From: Lentzea tibetensis
GTDB taxonomy: Bacteria; Actinomycetota; Actinomycetes; Mycobacteriales; Pseudonocardiaceae
DNA length: 64,000 bases
Reading direction: 5' to 3'
Assembly (NCBI RefSeq): GCF_007845675.1
Contig: NZ_VOBR01000021.1
Coordinates: 1-64,000 of the forward strand
Shown: positions 43,162-56,574 of the stretch, one piece after another
Numbering within the stretch: position 1 is the first letter of the stretch
How the letters are laid out: each line of letters begins with the position of its first letter
Notes under the pieces: model-generated
Databases searched by the model: none
What the model was told of the DNA's origin: nothing
The model's input: the letters and a program-made list of their open reading frames with translations, nothing else
Translations under genes and position numbers: made by a program

Positions 43162-43539
43162 GTGAGTTACTCGATCGCCCAGGCGGCGGAGCGCAGCGGG
43201 TTGTCCATCGACACCCTGCGCTACTACGAACGAATCGGGCTGGTCGACCCGCCTGCTCGGGACTCAGGTGGGCGACGCAGCTACTCCGACGACGACCTCG
43301 GCTGGCTCGCTTTCGTCACGCGACTGCGGATGACGGGCATGCCGATCCGGATGATGCGCGAGTACGCGCAGCTCAGGCACCGCGGCGACGTCGCGGCCGG
43401 CAGGCGCAAGCAGATCTTGGTGGACCAGCGCGCACAGGTGCGCGCCCGCATCGCCGAGCTGCAGTCGTGCCTGGAGATCCTCGACTACAAGATCGAGCAC
43501 TACGCGCAGATCGAACACGACTTGGAGGCCTCGGCGTGA
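43162..43539 (+). CDS. MerR-family transcriptional regulator
   Basis: The protein has 125 residues. The N-terminal winged HTH has [21 protein letters not shown], quoted in part: [12 protein letters not shown], and a second wing with [12 protein letters not shown] long dimerisation helix follows ([19 protein letters not shown]). There is no C-terminal Cys set for metals, so it senses a small molecule or redox signal. It overlaps the aldo/keto reductase start (GTGA) and has a MerR-type operator upstream. Confidence 0.93.
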   Translation: MSYSIAQAAERSGLSIDTLRYYERIGLVDPPARDSGGRRSYSDDDLGWLAFVTRLRMTGMPIRMMREYAQLRHRGDVAAGRRKQILVDQRAQVRARIAELQSCLEILDYKIEHYAQIEHDLEASA

Positions 43540-44501
43540 GCCGTTTCTTGGGGAAGCTGGAAGTCGGCCCGCAGGGTCTCGGCTGCATGGGGATGAGCGA
43601 GTTCTACGGCGCGGGCTCCGAGGAGGAGTCGGTCGCCGTGATCCACCGGGCGCTGGAGCTCGGCGTGACGCTGCTCGACACGGCCGACATGTACGGGCCT
43701 TTCACGAACGAGGAACTGGTCGGGCGCGCGATCGCGGGCCGCCGCGACCAGGTCGTGCTGGCCACGAAGTTCGGCATCGTGCGCGGCCCCGACGGCAACG
43801 CGGTCCGCGGCGACGCGGAGTACGTGCGCTCGGCCGTCGAGGGCTCGCTGAAGCGCCTCGGCGTCGACCACATCGACCTCTACTACCTGCACCGGGTCGA
43901 CCCGCAGACGCCGATCGAGGAGACCGTCGGCGCGATGGCCGCGCTCGTCGAAGAGGGCAAGATCCGGCACATCGGACTGTCCGAGGCCGGTGCCGCGACC
44001 CTGCGCCGCGCCGCCGCCGTCGCACCGATCACGGCGCTGCAGAGCGAGTGGTCGCTGTGGTCGCGCGACATCGAGGCGGAGATCGTGCCGACGGCCCGTG
44101 AGCTGGGCATCGGCCTCGTGCCCTACTCGCCTTTGGGACGTGGCGTGCTGACCGGCCGCTACACCGCTGAGTCCTTCTCGGCCGGCGACTTCCGCGCGGT
44201 CGCACAGCCGCGGTTCGCTGCCGGCGCCATGGAGAAGAACCTCGAGATGGTGCGCGCTCTGGAGGCCGTCGCCGCCGGGCTCGGCGTCACCGCCGGTCAG
44301 CTGGCTTTGGCGTGGGTGCAGCACCGCGGCGCGGACGTCGTGCCGATTCCGGGGACCAAGCGGGTCAAGTACCTGGAGGAGAACGTCGCCGCGGCCGCGC
44401 TGACGTTGTCCGCCGCCGACCTGGAGGCGATCGAGGCGGCGGTTCCCGCTGCTGACGTCGTCGGCGACCGGTACGCCGACATGCGGGGCGTCGGCCGCTA
44501 G
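43536..44501 (+). CDS. Aldo/keto reductase
   Basis: The protein has 321 residues and belongs to the AKR superfamily. Catalytic residues are Asp and Tyr in [10 protein letters not shown], Lys in LATKFG and His in LYYLHRVDP. The C-terminal [14 protein letters not shown] binds NADPH. Probable role is reduction of reactive carbonyls under MerR control; this is inference from the shared operator. GGAGG lies upstream, inside merR. Confidence 0.93.
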   Translation: MSRFLGKLEVGPQGLGCMGMSEFYGAGSEEESVAVIHRALELGVTLLDTADMYGPFTNEELVGRAIAGRRDQVVLATKFGIVRGPDGNAVRGDAEYVRSAVEGSLKRLGVDHIDLYYLHRVDPQTPIEETVGAMAALVEEGKIRHIGLSEAGAATLRRAAAVAPITALQSEWSLWSRDIEAEIVPTARELGIGLVPYSPLGRGVLTGRYTAESFSAGDFRAVAQPRFAAGAMEKNLEMVRALEAVAAGLGVTAGQLALAWVQHRGADVVPIPGTKRVKYLEENVAAAALTLSAADLEAIEAAVPAADVVGDRYADMRGVGR

Positions 44502-44908
44502 TAGCGGTAGTAGATCCGCTGGTTGAAGGCCGACGCGGCCTGGGAGGCGGTGACCATCGAGATGACCACCGCGATCAGCCACAGCGGGAAGGCGACGAGC
44601 ATCCCGATGACCGTCCAGCCCAGGATGATCAGCGGGATGTTCACCAGCAGCAGCGCGATGCCCAGCCCCGTCTGGCCCGCGTAGACGTTGCCGACGCCGA
44701 GCCAGAGGAACGACAGGAACGCGGCGAGGCCCGGAGACTTCGGCGGGGCCATCGGGACCGGGTAGTACACCGGTTGCGGCATCGGCATGGGCTGCGGTGG
44801 CGGTTGGGCCCACTGGACGGTGCGGCAGACCGGGCACATCGGGTTCGGCGGCTGCAGGAAAGCGCCGCAGGAGCCGCACATCGGGATCGGGCCCAGTGGT
44901 CCAGTCAT
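44498..44908 (-). CDS. TM2-domain protein with N-terminal zinc ribbon
   Basis: The protein has 136 residues. Two CxxC pairs (CGSC and CPVC) form a small zinc-ribbon-like head, followed by a Pro/Met/Gln-rich linker. The TM2 module has [21 protein letters not shown], in part, and a second and third hydrophobic stretch. It ends in a tyrosine-rich IYYRY. It overlaps the convergent aldo/keto reductase gene by 4 nt. Function is unknown. Confidence 0.8.
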   Translation of the reverse strand: MTGPLGPIPMCGSCGAFLQPPNPMCPVCRTVQWAQPPPQPMPMPQPVYYPVPMAPPKSPGLAAFLSFLWLGVGNVYAGQTGLGIALLLVNIPLIILGWTVIGMLVAFPLWLIAVVISMVTASQAASAFNQRIYYRY

Positions 44909-44951
44909 GCTCGGTTTTCGGCTGTGCCCGACGCGGTGTTACTCGGGGCTG

Positions 44952-45404
44952 TCAGGCCATGAGGCTGGCGGCGACCGTCGCGCCCAGTTCCCAAGCCTGC
45001 TCGAGATCCTGTTTGCCGGGCTGGCCCGTCAGCGGGAGGGGAGCGCTGACGGGCCGCCACTCCAGGCCCTTCGCGATGCTCTCCACGCTCTTGATCGCGC
45101 CCTCGGTGCCCAGGTTGCCGTGCACGTAGAACGCGTACGGCCGGCCCTTCGTGGCGTCCAGGCACGGGTAGTAGATCGTGTCGAAGAAGTGCTTCAGCGC
45201 GCCCGACATGTAGCCGATGTTGGCCGGGGTGCCGAGCAGGTAGCCGTCCGCTTCCAGTGCGTCGTAGGCCGTGGCGGAGAGTGCCGGTGTGCGGACCACG
45301 TCGACGTCCTCGATCTCCGGGGCGGTGGCACCGGCGACAACCGCCTCGAGGATCTCCTGCATCGCAGGTGACGGCGTGTGGTGAATGATCAACAAGCGCG
45401 GCAT
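44952..45404 (-). CDS. Flavodoxin-like / NAD(P)H-dependent FMN reductase-type protein
   Basis: The protein has 150 residues. LLIIHHTPSPAMQEI gives the FMN phosphate loop. YLLGTPANIGYMSGALKHFFDT is the flavodoxin-family central motif, quoted as GTPANIGYMSG. It is probably an FMN-binding reductase; the partner is unknown. It is monocistronic. Confidence 0.8.
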   Translation of the reverse strand: MPRLLIIHHTPSPAMQEILEAVVAGATAPEIEDVDVVRTPALSATAYDALEADGYLLGTPANIGYMSGALKHFFDTIYYPCLDATKGRPYAFYVHGNLGTEGAIKSVESIAKGLEWRPVSAPLPLTGQPGKQDLEQAWELGATVAASLMA

Positions 45405-45455
45405 GGGAACCAGTGTGGTCCACGCGCGTCATTGTTGGTGTACACAGGAGGGGAC

Positions 45456-45788
45456 ATGAAGACCACAGCCATCTTGACGACCAGCAGCCGGAGCCGACGC
45501 ATCACCTGGGGATTCGGGTTGTCGATCGCCATCGGGCTGATCGGCGTGCCTCTCGTGCTGCTCGCGATCTGGCCCGGTGCGGACCACAGCCCCTACGCGG
45601 CGAACACCGTGGTGCTCGCGCTCGGCGTGCTCCTGTCCAGCATCAGCTACCTCTTCGGACGCATCGCGCTCGCCGCGGTCACCGAAGGCAGGCGCAACGC
45701 GATCGCGCCGCCGACGAGGCGCCCGTACTACGTGGCAGCAGGGGCGCTCGTCGTCGGCGTGCTGTCGCTGCTGATCGCCATGGCGTGA
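45456..45788 (+). CDS. Small membrane protein, three helices
   Basis: The protein has 110 residues with hydrophobic segments at about 21-42, 51-75 and 90-110, and a basic N-terminus. AGGAGGGG precedes the ATG, so the start is firm. No family is recognised. Confidence 0.65.
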   Translation: MKTTAILTTSSRSRRITWGFGLSIAIGLIGVPLVLLAIWPGADHSPYAANTVVLALGVLLSSISYLFGRIALAAVTEGRRNAIAPPTRRPYYVAAGALVVGVLSLLIAMA

Positions 45789-45817
45789 CCAGGGTGATCG
45801 CCTGACCAGGCCGATCG

Positions 45818-47422
45818 CTACGGCGTGACCAGCTCCGTGACCCGCGTGCGCAGGTCGGCCAGTCGTTGACGAGCTCGGTCTCGGGACACGTCAAGTGACT
45901 CCGAGACCGGCTCGACGACCTCCAGGTACGCCTTGAGCTTCGGCTCGGTGCCCGACGGGCGCACGATCACGCGCACGCCCGGCGCGGTCAGCCGCAGCAC
46001 GTCGGCATCGGGCAGCAGGTCCTCGCACGAGAAGTCCGACGGCGGCGACGAACGCAGCCGGGCCATCACGGACCCGATCAGGCTGAGGTCGGTGAACCGC
46101 AACGACACCTGGTCGGTCAGGTGCAGGCCGTGCTCCACGGCGAGCGAGTCGAGCGCGTCCAGCAACGTGCGCCCGGACGCCTTCAGGCCGGCCGCCAGGT
46201 CGCACGCCACGACGGCCGCAGAGATGCCGTCCTTGTCACTCACGTACTCGGGGTCGACGCAGTTGCCCAGCGCCTCCTCGTACGCGAACACGAGGCCTTC
46301 GCCCGCGCGCACCAGCCACTTGAACCCGGTCAGCGTCTCCGCGTACCGGGCGCCGCGTGCGGCGGCGATCGACTTCAACAAGGACGACGACACGATCGTC
46401 GTGGCCACCAGCGGATCCGGCTTGTCCACAGTGGACAAGACGAGAGAACCGAGCAGCACGCCGGTCTCGTCGCCGCGCAGCATCCGCCACGACGCACCGT
46501 CGCGCACGCCCAAAGCACAGCGGTCCGCGTCGGGATCCAGCGCGATCGCCAGGTCCGCACCCACCGACGACGCCAGCGAGAGCAGCTGGTCGGCCGCACC
46601 GGGTTCCTCGGGGTTCGGGAAGTCGACCGTCGGGAAGTCCGGGTCGGGAACGGCCTGCGACCGCACCACGTGCACGTCGGTGAAACCGGCGCGCCGCAAC
46701 GCGTCCACGGCCATCTGGCCACCGACGCCGTGCATGGGCGTCAACGCGACCTTCAGCTCGCGGGACACCCCGCGCGGCAGCGAGGCCACCCGCTCCAGGT
46801 AGGACTCGATCTCGACATCGGGCACGACCGAATACGACGACGACAGCGGCACCGACACCGCGGCCGGGACGAGCGCGATCGCGCGTTCGATCTCGCGGTC
46901 CTCCGGCGGCACGATCTGCGAACCGCCGGTCAGGTACAGCTTGTAGCCGTTGTCCGCAGGCGGGTTGTGCGACGCGGTGATCTGCACCCCGGCGACCGCC
47001 TTGTGCTTGCGCACCAGGAAGGCCAGCACGGGCGTCGGCAGCGGGCCGGGCAGCACCCGCACGTCGTAACCGGCTCCGGCGAGCACGGATGCCGCGGCGG
47101 AAGCGAAGTCCTCTGAGCCGTGGCGCGCGTCGCGGCCGACGAACACCGTGCCGGAGCCGGGGAGCCACGACGCGAGGCCCGCGGTCGTGCGGATCACGAC
47201 GGCGCGGTTCATGCCGTTGGACCCGGCGCGCACCGGGCCGCGCAGCCCGGCGGTGCCGAACGTCAGCGGCCCGGCCATCCGGTCTTCCAGGTCCTCCAGC
47301 GCCGACGCGTCACCACCCATCGCCCGCGCCAGCACGCCCTGGAGCTCGGCGCGCGTGGCCTGGTCCGGGTCGTCCGCGATCCAGCGGAACGTCGCGTCCC
47401 GCAGGGCCGGGGTCAGGCTCAT
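45818..47422 (-). CDS. Alpha-D-phosphohexomutase (phosphopentomutase/phosphomannomutase-like)
   Basis: The protein has 534 residues. The catalytic phosphoserine loop is [13 protein letters not shown], the metal loop DPDADRC, sugar binding EEALGNC and phosphate binding [10 protein letters not shown]. It overlaps PNP by 4 nt (ATGA). In this neighbourhood it most likely interconverts (deoxy)ribose-1- and -5-phosphate, feeding DeoC. The M. tuberculosis counterpart in the same position is called pmmB. Substrate is not determinable from sequence alone. Confidence 0.9.
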   Translation of the reverse strand: MSLTPALRDATFRWIADDPDQATRAELQGVLARAMGGDASALEDLEDRMAGPLTFGTAGLRGPVRAGSNGMNRAVVIRTTAGLASWLPGSGTVFVGRDARHGSEDFASAAASVLAGAGYDVRVLPGPLPTPVLAFLVRKHKAVAGVQITASHNPPADNGYKLYLTGGSQIVPPEDREIERAIALVPAAVSVPLSSSYSVVPDVEIESYLERVASLPRGVSRELKVALTPMHGVGGQMAVDALRRAGFTDVHVVRSQAVPDPDFPTVDFPNPEEPGAADQLLSLASSVGADLAIALDPDADRCALGVRDGASWRMLRGDETGVLLGSLVLSTVDKPDPLVATTIVSSSLLKSIAAARGARYAETLTGFKWLVRAGEGLVFAYEEALGNCVDPEYVSDKDGISAAVVACDLAAGLKASGRTLLDALDSLAVEHGLHLTDQVSLRFTDLSLIGSVMARLRSSPPSDFSCEDLLPDADVLRLTAPGVRVIVRPSGTEPKLKAYLEVVEPVSESLDVSRDRARQRLADLRTRVTELVTP

Positions 47423-48216
47423 GCCCTGGTCACCAGCTCACGCAGCAGCGCGCCCATGCGCGACGCGGCGGCGGCACCGGCCTCCAGCACCTCCTGGTGG
47501 TTCAGCGGCTCGCCGGTGATGCCCGCGGCCAGGTTCGTCACCAGCGACAGGCCGAACACCTCGACGCCCTCGGCGCGCGCGGCGATCGCCTCGTGCACCG
47601 TGGACATGCCGACCAGGTCGGCACCCAGACCGCGCAGCATGCGGATCTCGGCCGGGGTCTCGAAGTGCGGGCCCGGCAGCCCGGCGTACACGCCCTCCTC
47701 CAGCGAGGAGTCGATCTCGCGGGCGATCGCGCGCAGCCGCGGCGAGTACAGGTCGGTCAGGTCGACGAAGCGCGCACCGACGAGCGGCGACGCGGCCGTC
47801 AGGTTCAGGTGGTCGCTGATCAGCACGGGCTGGCCGACGGACATGCCCTGGCGCAGGCCACCGGCGGCGTTCGTCAGCACGACCGTCCGGACGCCGGCCG
47901 CGGCCGCCGTGCGGACGTTGTGCACGACCTTCGCGATGCCCTTGCCCTCGTAGCCGTGCGTGCGGCCCAGCACGACGAGCACGTTCTTGTCGCCGATCGG
48001 GACGGACCGGATGGTGCCGCCGTGGCCGACGGCCGTCGGCGCCTCGAAGCCGGTGAGCTCGCCGACCGGGATCTCCGTGGCGGCGTCACCGATCAGGTCG
48101 GCGGCGGGTCGCCAGCCGGAGCCGAGCACGACCGCGACGTCGTGCTTGGCCACCCCGGTGCGGTTCTGGATCTCTTCCGCGGCCTTGGCGGCCAGCTGTT
48201 CGGGAGTCTCAGTCAC
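47419..48216 (-). CDS. Purine nucleoside phosphorylase (trimeric type)
   Basis: The protein has 265 residues and splits inosine/guanosine-type nucleosides with phosphate. [33 protein letters not shown] and LVTNLAAGI followed by NHQEVL are the conserved phosphate and purine sites. It is co-transcribed with the mutase. It receives inosine made by the adenosine deaminase encoded at 13.3 kb. GTG start. Confidence 0.95.
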   Translation of the reverse strand: MTETPEQLAAKAAEEIQNRTGVAKHDVAVVLGSGWRPAADLIGDAATEIPVGELTGFEAPTAVGHGGTIRSVPIGDKNVLVVLGRTHGYEGKGIAKVVHNVRTAAAAGVRTVVLTNAAGGLRQGMSVGQPVLISDHLNLTAASPLVGARFVDLTDLYSPRLRAIAREIDSSLEEGVYAGLPGPHFETPAEIRMLRGLGADLVGMSTVHEAIAARAEGVEVFGLSLVTNLAAGITGEPLNHQEVLEAGAAAASRMGALLRELVTRA

Positions 48217-48253
48217 CGCGTGAGCCTAAACCGGAGGTCGTCAGAGCACCGCC

Positions 48254-49888
48254 TCACTCAGGGGCGAAGGTCGAGGCGATCGCGTCGAACAGCTTCGTGC
48301 GGCCGACGTCCTCCTGCTCGGTGGGCACGCTGACCTCCACCACCCACAGGTCCGACCGGAACGGCAGCACCCGCGAGAACCGCGTCCGCTGCACGGCGGA
48401 GGGCCCGTCGCCCTCGACCGTGCGGTAGGTCAGCCGCAGCGGGTCCTCCTGCGCCTGGCCCGCGAGCGGCGGCGTCTCGCCGCGGTCCTCGCCGAAGTAC
48501 CGCTGCGGCCAGCGCGACTTCACCAGCCTCAGGTAGGACGCGATGTCCAGCCCCTGCGCGTAGAACCCGGAGAACCGGTGCACGGCCACGTCGTACGCGC
48601 CGTTCGGTGACACGAAGTGCACGACGATCGACGTGGGGAAGTTCGGCTCGGTCCGCTTCTCGACGTACGTCGACCAGTCCGGCTCGATGCTGATCTTGAA
48701 CTGGCCGCCCTGGTCGCCCTCCAGCGTCCGCGCCGTCATCGGGCGCGGCTCCAGCCGCATCGTGGCCTCCAGCGACGGCAGCACGTGCGTCGTCTGCCCG
48801 GTCTGCGGCGGCAGCAGCCCGACGCCCGCGATCAACCTGGTCAGCACGAACCCGCCGCCGGTCGACACGCCGAACACCACGAACGCCAGCGCGATGACCA
48901 GCACCGACGCCACCCGTCCTCGCGGTGCCGGCAGCGGCGAGGTGCCCACCGCGAACGGCAGCGGGCCGGGGTCGTCGGCGAGCGGCGTCTCCGGGGCGAT
49001 CCTGGGCTTGGGCCGGGGGAGCACCGGCAACGGCGCCGCGGGCGGTTCGAGCCCGAACACCGACGTCCCCGGCGGCGGCAGCAGCGCGTGCACGGACCGG
49101 CGCACGTCCACGAGCGGCATCCGCTCCGCCGGGTCCTTCCGCATCAACCCGGTGATCACCGGCGCCAGCTCGCCCGCACCCTGCGGCTCCGGCACCGGGT
49201 CGTGCACGACCTGGTTGATCGTCCGCATGACGTTCGTGCCCTCGTACGGCGGCTGGCCCGCCATCGCCGCCCACAGCGTCGAGCCGAGCGACCACCGGTC
49301 CGCCGCGGCCGTCACGTCACCGCCGGACGCCACCTCGGGCGCGATGTACGCGGGCGTGCCGAGGGTGATCCCGCGGCTGGTCATCGTGGCTTCGGCGACG
49401 TTGCGGGCGATGCCGAAGTCCGTCAGCTTCACCCGGCCGTCGTCGGCGATCAGCACGTTGCCCGGCTTCACGTCGCGGTGCGTGATCCCGGCCCGGTGCG
49501 CGGCCTCCAGCGCCGCCGCGACCGCGTCCGCGACCATCGCCGCCTGCTGCTCGGTCAGCCTGCCGTGCTGCTTGAGGAACTCGCCGAGGCTGCGCGACGG
49601 GACGAGCTCCATCACCACGTAGGGCTCGTCCTCGTGCTGCACGACGTCGTACAGGGTCACCAGGTTCGGATGCGACAGCGCCGCGATCGCCCGCGCCTCG
49701 CGCATGGTGCGCTCGCGCAGCTCGTCGGCCTCCAGGTCCGGCATGCCGGGAGGGCGCAGCATCCCCTTCACGGCGACCTGCCTGCGCAGCACCTCGTCGT
49801 GCGCGGCCCAGACGGTTCCCATCGAGCCCTGGCCGAGCATGCGCTGCAGGCGGTAGCGGTCCGCGATGAGCCGCTCCTCGGTGTCCAT
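48254..49888 (-). CDS. Membrane-anchored Ser/Thr protein kinase
   Basis: The protein has 544 residues. The kinase domain (about 12-265) has GQGSMGTVW, Lys in [15 protein letters not shown] and DFG; activation-loop Thr residues ([13 protein letters not shown]) are available for autophosphorylation. A Pro-rich linker leads to one membrane helix (about 325-350). An external domain of about 190 residues follows, resembling no PASTA repeats. It is a Pkn/Hanks-type kinase with a private sensor; ligand unknown. It is adjacent to PNP but separated by 37 nt. Confidence 0.93.
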   Translation of the reverse strand: MDTEERLIADRYRLQRMLGQGSMGTVWAAHDEVLRRQVAVKGMLRPPGMPDLEADELRERTMREARAIAALSHPNLVTLYDVVQHEDEPYVVMELVPSRSLGEFLKQHGRLTEQQAAMVADAVAAALEAAHRAGITHRDVKPGNVLIADDGRVKLTDFGIARNVAEATMTSRGITLGTPAYIAPEVASGGDVTAAADRWSLGSTLWAAMAGQPPYEGTNVMRTINQVVHDPVPEPQGAGELAPVITGLMRKDPAERMPLVDVRRSVHALLPPPGTSVFGLEPPAAPLPVLPRPKPRIAPETPLADDPGPLPFAVGTSPLPAPRGRVASVLVIALAFVVFGVSTGGGFVLTRLIAGVGLLPPQTGQTTHVLPSLEATMRLEPRPMTARTLEGDQGGQFKISIEPDWSTYVEKRTEPNFPTSIVVHFVSPNGAYDVAVHRFSGFYAQGLDIASYLRLVKSRWPQRYFGEDRGETPPLAGQAQEDPLRLTYRTVEGDGPSAVQRTRFSRVLPFRSDLWVVEVSVPTEQEDVGRTKLFDAIASTFAPE

Positions 49889-49978
49889 CCCCCTATTCTT
49901 CCTGGGACACCCCCTGCATCGCGCACGGCGGTGAACCTCACATAGCCGAAACAGAACCGGTCGGTAACACTGCGACGC

Positions 49979-51699
49979 ATGATGGAGTTGGCATTGGCCG
50001 CCGATTTCCCCTCAGCGACGAGGGAACAGTGGCGCGACTTGGTCGACGCCGTCCTCCGCAAGTCGGGCGCGAGCTACGACTCCCTGGTCACGCGCACGTA
50101 CGACGGCATCGACATCCAGCCGCTCTACACCGAGGCGTCCAGCGCGTTCCCCGGCCTCGCCCCCGCGAAGCAGGGCTGGGACGTGCGGCAGCGGCACGCC
50201 GTGCCGGACAAGCTCGCCGTGATGAACGACCTCGAGGGCGGTGTGACGAGCCTCTGGCTCGCGCTGCCCGCGGAGACGCTGCAGGACGTGCTGGCCGACG
50301 TCTACCTGGACCTCGCGCCGGTCGTCGTCGACGGCGGCGCCGAGTTCACCGAGACCGGCCGCGCCATGCTGCGCATCTACGACGAGGCGCCGCTGCTGCC
50401 CGAGCAGGTGCACGGCAACCTGGGCGCCGACCCGCTCGGCGTGCACGCGCGCACCGGCGCCGCACCCGACCTGAAAGCCGCGGTCGACCTCACGACTCGA
50501 GCGCGCAAGCTCTTCCCGCACCTGCGCACGATCGTCGTCGACGCCCAGCCGTACCACGACGCGGGCGGCTCGGACGCCGAGGAGCTGGGTGCGTCGATCG
50601 CCGCGGGCGTCGCCTACCTGCGCGCGCTCACCGAGGCCGGGCTGAGCGCGGACGAGGCGTTCGGGCAGCTGGAGTTCCGCTACGCCGCGACCGCCGACCA
50701 GTTCCTCACGATCGCCAAGCTCCGCGCGGCCCGCAGGCTGTGGGCCCGCGTCGCCGAGGTCTCCGGGGTCACCGCCAGGCAGGTCCAGCACGCGGTCACG
50801 TCCAGCGCGATGATGACCCGCCGCGACCCGTGGGTGAACATGCTGCGCACCACGGTCGCCTGCTTCGCCGCCGGTCTCGGCGGCGCGGACTCGGTCACCG
50901 TGCAGCCGTTCGACGCCGCGATCGGCCTGCCGGACGAGTTCGCCCGCCGCATCGCCCGCAACACGCAGAACCTGCTGCTGGAGGAGTCGCACCTCGGCGA
51001 GGTGATCGACCCCGCGGCCGGGTCCTGGTACGTCGAGCAGCTGACCGACGAGCTCGCGAAGACCGCCTGGGCCTGGTTCCAGGAGATCGAGCGCGCGGGC
51101 GGCCTGCCCGCCGCGCACGCACTGGTCGCGGACCGCATCGCGCGGACGTGGGACCAGCGTTCGAAGCGCATCGCGGACCGCGGCGACGCGATCACCGGCG
51201 TCAGCGAGTTCCCGAACATGACCGAGAAGGCCATCACCCGCGCCCCGGCGCCCGACGAGCCGTCGGGCGGGCTTCCCCGCATCCGGTACGCGCAGGCGTT
51301 CGAGCACCTCCGCGATCTGGCCGACGTGCAGGACGAACGCCCGCAGGTGTTCCTCGCGACGCTCGGCCCGGTGTCCGCGCACACCGCGCGCGCGACGTTC
51401 GCCGCGAACCTCTTCCAGGCCGGTGGCATCGCGACGCCCGCCGCCGGCGCCACCTCGACGCCCGAGCAGGTCGCCGAGGAGTTCCGGAAGTCCGGCGCGC
51501 GGATCGCCGTGCTGTGCGGCAGCGAGACCAGCTACGCCGAGCAGGCCGTGCCCGCCGTCGAGGCGCTGCGCGCCGCCGGTGCCGAGCGGATCCTGCTGGC
51601 GGGCAAGAAGACCGACGCGGAGGTGGACGGGTTCGTGTACGCGGGCTGCCCGGCTCTGGACATCCTCAACGACACGTACTCCTTCTTGGGGGTGACGAA

Positions 51700-51703
<4 letters not shown>
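49979..51703 (+). CDS. mutA: Methylmalonyl-CoA mutase small subunit
   Basis: The protein has 574 residues and is homologous to the large subunit but catalytically degenerate: the DxHxxG cobalamin motif is absent in the C-terminal domain ([12 protein letters not shown]). It forms the heterodimer that converts methylmalonyl-CoA to succinyl-CoA. It overlaps mutB by 4 nt (GTGA). TAACAC lies about 8 nt before the ATG and there is no ribosome-binding site; leaderless expression is possible. Confidence 0.95.
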
Positions 51704-53843
<2,140 letters not shown>

Positions 53844-53847
<4 letters not shown>

Positions 53848-54833
53848 CACAGAGGACGATCGACGTCGGCGAGTACGCGAAGGGCGTGCTCGCAGGCAAC
53901 CGGGGCGTGCTGGCGCGGGCGATCACGCTCGTCGAGTCGACCAGGGCCGACCACCGGGCGAAGGCGCAGGAGCTGCTGGTCGAGCTGCTGCCGAAGTCCG
54001 GCAACGCGATCAGGGTCGGCATCACCGGCGTGCCCGGTGTCGGCAAGTCGACTTTCATCGACGCGCTGGGCACCATGCTCACCGCCGCCGGTCATCGGGT
54101 CGCGGTGCTGGCGGTCGACCCGTCGTCGACCCGCTCGGGCGGCAGCATCCTCGGCGACAAGACCCGCATGGCGCGCCTCGCGGTCGACGAGAACGCCTAC
54201 ATCCGGCCGTCGCCGACGTCCGGCACGCTCGGCGGTGTCGCGCAGGCGACGCGCGAGACGATCGTGCTGGTCGAGGCCGCCGGGTACGACGTGGTGCTGG
54301 TCGAGACGGTCGGCGTGGGACAGTCCGAGGTGGCGGTCGCGAACATGACCGACTGCTCGTTGTTCCTGACCCTCGCCAGGACCGGTGACCAGCTCCAGGG
54401 CATCAAGAAGGGCGTGCTGGAGCTCGCGGACGTCATCGCGGTGAACAAGGCGGACGGTCCGTTCGAGCAGGACGCGCGCAAGGCCGCGCGGGAGCTCGCG
54501 GGCGCGCTGCGCATGCTGCGTCACCCGGAGGACCTGTGGCATCCCCCGGTTCTCACGTGCAGCGGCCTGTCCGGCGCCGGACTGGAAGCACTGTGGCAGA
54601 AGGTCCTGGAGCACCGCTCGACGCTGGCTGGTGCCGGCGAGCTGGAGGAGAAGCGCAGGCGTCAGCAGGTCGAGTGGACCTGGCAGATGGTGCGCGACCA
54701 GCTGTGGAACTCGGTGCGGACCAATCCCGGTGTGCGGGAGATGGTGCCCGAGTTGGAGCGTCAGGTCCGCGCGGGCGAACTCACTGCGACGCTTGCCGCG
54801 GAACGGATCCTGGCCGCATTCATTGCAAACTGA
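53844..54833 (+). CDS. meaB: MeaB-type G-protein chaperone of methylmalonyl-CoA mutase
   Basis: The protein has 329 residues. The P-loop is GVPGVGKST and the switch-like [18 protein letters not shown] region is present, with [10 protein letters not shown] and NKAD for guanine specificity. It loads and protects the cobalamin of MutAB. The ATGA overlap with mutB makes mutA-mutB-meaB one unit. Confidence 0.95.
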
Positions 54834-54895
54834 CTGTCACCGCATAGCTGGTTTGGGTGACCTTCTATCGTGGTAATCGAGGTAGAGTTCTGGCC

Positions 54896-55216
54896 ATGTC
54901 GAGGTTGTTGATGGCCTGCGTGCTCGTGTTGCTGGGTGTCTTCGCGGTCGGTGGAACAGCGACCGCCACCCCCGCCGGGCCAGGTACTGCCTCGGACTAC
55001 TCGGAGGTCCACGCGGCGGCGCAGCCGACGCCGACGAACGGTCCGGACCTCAACCCTCCGCAAGAGGTTTCGCCTGAACAGAAGGCTGAGACCAAGAAGA
55101 AGTTGTGGGTCGGCGCGATCGCCGTCGCCATGTTCGCGTTGGTCTACTACCGCAACAAGAAGCGCTGGGCGCGCTGGCGGAAGAGGCGCGCGGCCGCGAA
55201 GGCCGCCCAGGGGTGA
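54896..55216 (+). CDS. Small exported or membrane-tethered protein
   Basis: The protein has 106 residues: a hydrophobic N-terminal segment (about 3-22, signal-like, ending TATATP), a Pro-rich middle, then a second hydrophobic segment (about 70-85) and a very basic tail (KKRWARWRKRRAAAKAA). Either both ends are inserted or the signal is cleaved, leaving a single-span protein. TAGAGT ends 7 nt before the ATG with no ribosome-binding site, a leaderless arrangement. Function is unknown. Confidence 0.65.
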   Translation: MSRLLMACVLVLLGVFAVGGTATATPAGPGTASDYSEVHAAAQPTPTNGPDLNPPQEVSPEQKAETKKKLWVGAIAVAMFALVYYRNKKRWARWRKRRAAAKAAQG

Positions 55217-55401
55217 GGACGCGTATCTCACATCGTGAGAACGCATAGTCGAAATTTAGCACCCCGCCAGACCATTTGCGTCATGGTTGATCGGTACCAC
55301 CGAACATTGCTTCGCCGCTTGGCGCTTGGCCGTGACCGGCCGTCCGGTTGATCACGTGGACCGCGCCTCGCCCGCTGGGCGGTGATGCAGGATGGACGCA
55401 A

Positions 55402-56574
55402 ATGAGTACCGACTTGAAGATCAGCACTCGCTCGACCCTCGAGCGGTACTCGGACGCGCTGGTGCACCTGTCCCACTCGATTCACGCTGAACCCGAGCTC
55501 GCGTTCGCCGAGCACAAGAGCGTGGAGAAGATCGCGGGTCTGCTGGACGGTGAGGGTTTCAAGGTCGAACGCGGTGTCGCCGACCTGGAGACCGCGTTCA
55601 CGGCCACCTACGGCGACGGCGAGCTGGTGCTCGGCCTGTGCGCCGAGTACGACGCGTTGCCCGAGGTCGGGCACGCCTGCGGCCACAACGTCATCGCCGC
55701 GAGCTCGGTCGGAGCCGCTCTCGCGCTGCGCGACGTGGCCGACCGGCTCGGCATCACCGTGCGCGTCATCGGCACACCGGCCGAAGAGGTCGGCGGCGGC
55801 AAGGTGCTCATGCTGGAACGCGGTGTCTTCGACGACGTCTCGTTCTCGATGATGGTGCACCCGGCGCCGTACGAGTCGTGCGCGGCGGGCAGTCTCGCCA
55901 TCACCGATCTCGAAGTGCACTACAAAGGTCGTCCGTCCCACGCCGCCGCGGCGCCCCACCTGGGCGTGAACGCCGGCGACGCGATCACGGTCGCGCAGGT
56001 CGCGATCGGTTTGCTGCGCCCGCATCTCGAGCCCGGCCAGATGGTCAGCGGCATCGTGACGCGCGGCGGCACGGTGCCGAACGTAATACCCGCCCGGACA
56101 TCAGCGATGTTCGACTTGAGGGCGGAGAATCTGGAATCGTTGAAGCGTCTGGAGAACCGGATCCAGGACTGCTTCAAAGCCGGGGCTTTGGCCACCGGCT
56201 GTACCCATGAGGTCGTGCAGGTCTCTCCGATCTACGCCGAGCTGACTCCTGACCCGTGGCTCGCTGACGCCTACCGGCGTGCGGCCACCGAGCTGGGGAG
56301 ACGGCTGCTGAGTCCAGAACAGGAACAGCGCGAGAAGATCGGGAGCACCGACATGGGCAACGTGACACGTGTGTTGCCCGCAATCCACCCGACCATTGCC
56401 ATCGACTGCGGAGACGCGGTGAACCACCAATCTGAGTTCGCGACCGCCTGCGCGTCGCCGTCCGCCGACCGGGCGTTGCTCGAGGGAGCACTCGCCATGG
56501 CCTGGACGACGATCGCGACAGCCACAGACCCCGAGCAGCGATCGCGACTGCTCGCGCGCGGAGGTGTGGCATGA
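55402..56574 (+). CDS. M20-family amidohydrolase 1
   Basis: The protein has 390 residues. Metal and catalytic residues are visible: LCAEYDALPEVGHACGHN, cited as EYDALPEVGHACGHN, TPAEEVGGGK with catalytic Glu, and MMVHPAP. It resembles the AbgB/p-aminobenzoyl-glutamate utilisation branch and the amidohydrolase pair of mycobacteria (amiB1/amiA1). The N-acyl substrate is unknown. The stop overlaps the next start by 4 nt. Confidence 0.9.
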   Translation: MSTDLKISTRSTLERYSDALVHLSHSIHAEPELAFAEHKSVEKIAGLLDGEGFKVERGVADLETAFTATYGDGELVLGLCAEYDALPEVGHACGHNVIAASSVGAALALRDVADRLGITVRVIGTPAEEVGGGKVLMLERGVFDDVSFSMMVHPAPYESCAAGSLAITDLEVHYKGRPSHAAAAPHLGVNAGDAITVAQVAIGLLRPHLEPGQMVSGIVTRGGTVPNVIPARTSAMFDLRAENLESLKRLENRIQDCFKAGALATGCTHEVVQVSPIYAELTPDPWLADAYRRAATELGRRLLSPEQEQREKIGSTDMGNVTRVLPAIHPTIAIDCGDAVNHQSEFATACASPSADRALLEGALAMAWTTIATATDPEQRSRLLARGGVA

